The notes under the pieces: model-generated | Database searches by the model: none | Told to the model about the DNA's origin: nothing | The model's input: only the letters and a program-made list of their open reading frames with translations | Made by a program: the position numbers and the translations under genes | Shown here: in pieces, positions 55,765 through 58,413 of the stretch | Layout: every line of letters starts with the position of its first letter | How positions within the stretch are numbered: position 1 is the first letter of the stretch | Origin: Enterococcus thailandicus | GTDB taxonomy: Bacteria > Bacillota > Bacilli > Lactobacillales > Enterococcaceae | NCBI RefSeq assembly: GCF_001886265.1 | Contig: NZ_JXLE01000016.1 | Location: forward strand, 1 to 58,413 | Length of the DNA stretch: 58,413 nt | Direction: 5' to 3'

Positions 55765-55812
55765 AACTCCTCTACTCGCCTTAATAAGAAAGCTAGTAGA
55801 GGAGTTATTTAT
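55765..55812 (+). terminator. 12-bp hairpin after the MIP18 gene, holding the next ribosome site
   Basis: AACTCCTCTACT (55765-55776) and AGTAGAGGAGTT (55795-55806) pair perfectly, with a weak T-rich tail. The only good ribosome site for the GNAT gene, GAGGAG, lies in the right arm, so the hairpin may also hide it. Confidence 0.65.
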
Positions 55813-55819
55813 ACCTAAA

Positions 55820-56308
55820 TTGGTAAAAAATGTTAGCATCAGAGACAAAGCTGAAATGGAAGGATTTAAAAAATTGATCAAAAAAATAGAAGAGATAACG
55901 GAAAAAGAGCTACAAGAAATTATCAGTATATGGTTAGAGAGTAACATCCAAACGCATCACTATATTGAGAAAAGTTATTGGGAAAAAAATCTTTCTGTGG
56001 TCGAAAAAGAATTGCCTAAAGCAGAAATTTTTGTCGATAAAATAGATGACAAAATTGTTGGTTTTATAGGAATTATGGATGGCTACATTGCAGGTGTTTT
56101 TGTGGAAGAAGCCTATCGAAATCAACAAATAGGGAAAAAACTTTTAAAAAAAGCAATGGAATTGAATGATCAGTTATCTTTAAATGTTTATGAAAAAAAT
56201 AAACACGCAATTGATTTTTATCTAAAGCTAGGTTTTAAAAAGGCTCACATGAACATCGATGAAGAAACCGCTGAAAAAGAATTAGTTATGGTATGGGAAG
56301 CAAATTGA
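55820..56308 (+). CDS. GNAT-family N-acetyltransferase
   Basis: 162 residues from TTG 55820. Acetyl-CoA site in IAGVFVEEAYRNQQIGKKLL, then LNVYEKNKHAIDFYLKLGFK. Substrate unknown. The start is uncertain. GAGGAG (55799-55804) is 15 nt before the TTG but 6 nt before an in-frame ATA at 55811, and the frame stays open back to the MIP18 stop with no ATG/GTG. A shorter form from ATG 55856 is possible. Confidence 0.75.
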   Translation: MVKNVSIRDKAEMEGFKKLIKKIEEITEKELQEIISIWLESNIQTHHYIEKSYWEKNLSVVEKELPKAEIFVDKIDDKIVGFIGIMDGYIAGVFVEEAYRNQQIGKKLLKKAMELNDQLSLNVYEKNKHAIDFYLKLGFKKAHMNIDEETAEKELVMVWEAN

Positions 56309-56384
56309 GTAGTAAAATTGGATGTTCTTCTTTCTAGTTAACTTTTTCATTAGTAAAACTTCGATAACTGTAACCTCAAAAACG

Positions 56385-56513
56385 AGAGTAGGGCAACACT
56401 AAAAATCTAGTCGTTTTTAATCCATTTTTCAATTAAAAAAAGCCTAAAATCAACGTTTTCAAAAACGAATTTTAGGCTTTTTTTCTGGTTAGGCTAGTTT
56501 TGTCCCAGCCCCT
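56385..56513. repeat. intergenic repeat, copy B (also a terminator)
   Basis: The core 56423-56482 is identical to copy A. The right end TTTTGTCCCAGCCCC is a closer match to the 43194 hairpin than copy A's. It lies between the convergent GNAT and XRE genes and can stop both. Confidence 0.85.
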
Positions 56514-56516
56514 ATT

Positions 56517-56996
56517 TTAGTGTCGTTTTTTCAATATTGTTAATAAATAAGTTATTCCAGTTGCTAAAAATACCATGAGACCTGCAAACAAGAATAAAAA
56601 GCCAATTGGAATCAAAAAGAAATTTTCGTGTAAGATACCGGATGAGTCGATATACTCGACTGAGTGTCCCTTGATGAAAAAGCAAGCAAAACCAAAGAGT
56701 AATAAGAAAGTTCCGATGAGAGTAGTAAATAAGTTGAACTTCGCTCTTTTTGTTTCACTGCCATCGTTGATAAGTTTTTCAGTCAGATTGTTCATGTTTG
56801 TTCCTCCTAAAATCAATTCATCAAGTGAAAGGTGAAAGAGATCTGCAATCATAATCAACAGTTCTAAATCAGGAAGGTTTCGATCGTTTTCCCAGTTCGA
56901 AACAGCTTGCCTTGTCACGTTTAGTTGTTGGGCAAACTGCTCTTGTGTTAATGCATTTTGTTTACGAATTACTTTTATTTTTTGTCCGAATTCCAT
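56517..56996 (-). CDS. XRE-family regulator with two membrane helices
   Basis: 159 residues. N-terminal Cro/C1-type HTH (about 6-60, LTQEQFAQQLNVTRQAVSNW), a linker, then two hydrophobic segments (about 88-110 and 127-152). A membrane-tethered HTH of this form is common in Firmicutes; the signal is unknown. The gene starts at ATG 56996, followed downstream by repeat B. Confidence 0.8.
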   Translation of the reverse strand: MEFGQKIKVIRKQNALTQEQFAQQLNVTRQAVSNWENDRNLPDLELLIMIADLFHLSLDELILGGTNMNNLTEKLINDGSETKRAKFNLFTTLIGTFLLLFGFACFFIKGHSVEYIDSSGILHENFFLIPIGFLFLFAGLMVFLATGITYLLTILKKRH

Positions 56997-57354
56997 GAGT
57001 GATTTCCTTTCATTGATGTGCTTTTAGCATAAGAAAATTATTTGATAAATTCGAGAAAGCATTGCTTGCTTACTGATAAATCAAAGGAAAGAGCTACTTG
57101 CGTCATTTATTTTTGTCAAATTCTTCATTCAGTGTGTATGTTACTGTATTATAGGACAACTGAGCGCTAAAGAAAAAGGATATTTTTAGTATAAGACTAG
57201 GTGAAGATAGGTAATGTATTTCTTTATAGATGAGAAGAATTTTAAATATATGTTGATAAATAACGCTTGTATTAGGAATAAATTAGAAAATCGGACTATA
57301 CCTTGAAACATTTTATTCATATGGTACCCTTGAGAGCAGAAAAGGGGTTTATAT
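56997..57354. other. intergenic region, no gene supported
   Basis: AT-rich spacer between the divergent XRE gene and the repeat protein gene. One promoter-like pair reads plus: TTGTCA (57113-57118), 18 nt, TATGTT (57137-57142), 213 nt from the next ATG. I see no hairpin or credible short ORF. Confidence 0.4.
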
Positions 57355-58413
57355 ATGAAAATCAGTAGTTTATTGTTTGCATCATCATTACTAATTGGTC
57401 CATTGGCAAGTCTCGGAACGGTTTTTAATCAACCGACACAAGCAGAGACGGAAAGTAGTTATGTTTCTAACTGGGCGCAGTCAACATACGGAAATGTTAA
57501 TAACATCAAATTTACAGGAGATTTTTCTGACTATAATTCTGGTGTGAAAAAATTAGCGGTGGGCGAAACAATTAACATCAGCGCATCAATCAGTTTTTCG
57601 GGTGACAAGGAAGCGATTGAACAAGCAATAGTTGAGTTTGAAAATGTAAATCCTAACTTGACGATTAACTATAACAATGATTTAGAAATTACTGGGAATA
57701 GTGGTACGTTTAGTTTTTCCGTTACGTTAAACACGTATTCTAGTAATCCTTGCTTATTTACTATCAAAATTCAAGACGGTGTACCAGGAGACAGCAATCA
57801 TTTAACTCCATACTCTCAAACCGAAATGATTATTGCTGGAGAAAATTCAGATTCAAGTAGCACGACGGACTCAAGCAGTACAACGGATTCAAGTAGTACG
57901 ACGGATTCAAGTAGTACGACGGATTCAAGTAGTACGACGGACTCAAGCAGTACAACGGATTCAAGTAGTACGACGGATTCAAGTAGTACGACGGACTCAA
58001 GCAGTACAACGGATTCAAGCAGTACAACGGATTCAAGCAGTACAACGGATTCAAGTAGCACAACAGATTCAAGTAGTACGACAGACTCAAGCAGTACAAC
58101 AGATTCAAGCAGTACAACAGACTCGAGTAGTACGACAGATTCAAGCAGTACAACAGATTCAAGTAGCACGACAGACTCAAGTAGTACGACAGATTCAAGC
58201 AGTACAACAGACTCGAGTAGTACGACAGATTCAAGCAGTACGACAGACTCAAGTAGCACGACAGACTCAAGCAGTACAACAGACTCGAGTAGTACGACAG
58301 ATTTAAGCAGTACAATGGATTCAAGTAGCACAACGGTTCCTATGGATAGTATTTCTGACACAAGTAACTCGGTAGTGGGAACAATGGTGTTAGTATTAAA
58401 TCTTAGACAACTT
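57355..58413 (+). CDS. secreted Ser/Thr-Asp repeat surface protein, C-terminus cut
   Basis: 353 residues to the window edge. Signal peptide (about 1-32, ending TQAETES). An unrecognised beta-rich domain (about 33-165) with VGETINISASISFSGDKEA follows. Then come 27 perfect-phase copies of the hexapeptide DSSSTT, one changed to DLSSTM, then VPMDSISDTSNSVVGTMVLV. The long acidic Ser/Thr stalk is like those that lift adhesins from the wall. No LPXTG is seen before the edge, so the anchor may lie beyond it. AAAGGGG precedes the ATG. Confidence 0.8.
   Translation, partial: MKISSLLFASSLLIGPLASLGTVFNQPTQAETESSYVSNWAQSTYGNVNNIKFTGDFSDYNSGVKKLAVGETINISASISFSGDKEAIEQAIVEFENVNPNLTINYNNDLEITGNSGTFSFSVTLNTYSSNPCLFTIKIQDGVPGDSNHLTPYSQTEMIIAGENSDSSSTTDSSSTTDSSSTTDSSSTTDSSSTTDSSSTTDSSSTTDSSSTTDSSSTTDSSSTTDSSSTTDSSSTTDSSSTTDSSSTTDSSSTTDSSSTTDSSSTTDSSSTTDSSSTTDSSSTTDSSSTTDSSSTTDSSSTTDSSSTTDSSSTTDLSSTMDSSSTTVPMDSISDTSNSVVGTMVLVLNLRQL
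57850..58335 (+). repeat. 27 tandem 18-bp repeats coding DSSSTT
   Basis: 486 bp of in-phase 18-mers such as GATTCAAGTAGTACGACG, varying at third positions (AGT/AGC, ACG/ACA, GAT/GAC). The codon variants form blocks, which shows growth by unequal crossing over or slippage. Length is likely to vary among strains. Confidence 0.95.

Noticed and set aside
57850-58335. CRISPR-like array
   Set aside because: The 18-bp units are contiguous without unique spacers and encode a peptide repeat.
57816-58361. Long frames on both strands in the repeat region, with VVLLES, YCLNLSYYLS and RIQVVRQTQ repeats
   Set aside because: They come from the 18-bp period having no stops in several frames. Only the DSSSTT frame has a signal peptide and a ribosome site.

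Overview
The window looks like a chromosomal segment of a low-GC Gram-positive coccus of the Lactobacillales, most likely an Enterococcus. The evidence is the gene neighbourhood typA-recQ-ylaN-ftsW-pycA-ylbF-ylbG-rsmD-coaD-sepM-comEA/EB/EC-holA-rpsT, the tagatose-6-phosphate lac genes, a WxL/sortase surface locus, an Rgg regulator, and frequent TTG/GTG starts behind strong AGGAGG sites. The species cannot be fixed by eye.

Positions 1-8663 are sugar uptake. A galactitol-type PTS (IIB cut by the left edge, then IIA) is divergent from lacR-lacABCD. The intergenic region has two good promoters, a cre-like site and two near-identical 17-bp operator candidates. This fits galactose entering as galactose-6-phosphate and passing through tagatose-6-phosphate to triose phosphates. 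Next come a fructose-type IIBCA permease and its PRD-domain regulator.

Positions 9080-19573 are a surface locus: an Mga-like regulator, a processive GT2 glycosyltransferase with an overlapping 48-residue membrane protein, a large WxL protein, a small LPXTG protein, a small WxL protein followed by an internal terminator, a DUF916/DUF3324 WxL-interacting protein, a second Mga-like regulator, a small protein with a degenerate sorting signal, a sortase, and a small unknown protein. A secreted beta-helix/Ig-repeat protein follows. I consider this locus the best candidate for an undescribed system: polysaccharide synthesis tied to WxL surface assembly. Then come an rgg gene and a divergent CPBP-family membrane protease.

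Positions 24023-43544 are mostly conserved core genes: UPF0223, inositol phosphatase, typA, recQ, ylaN, ftsW, pyruvate carboxylase, a YlbC-like protein, ylbF, ylbG, rsmD, coaD, a SepM/YlbL protease, comEA-EB-EC, holA, and rpsT on the opposite strand. A likely small RNA lies on the minus strand at 43745-43836.

Positions 43967-57000 hold scattered single genes: two small unknowns, DUF1361 and DUF441 membrane proteins, a P1B4 metal ATPase with two Fur-type boxes, uppP, a histidine phosphatase, an MBL hydrolase, a RecB-nuclease/XPD-helicase fusion, yajQ, yitT, a MIP18-family Fe-S factor, a GNAT and an XRE-membrane protein. Two copies of a repeat with a 60-nt identical core, and a 25-bp perfect hairpin that appears to be a related minimal form, lie between genes here. 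The right edge cuts a secreted protein with 27 tandem DSSSTT hexapeptides. No rRNA, tRNA, transposase or CRISPR array was seen.
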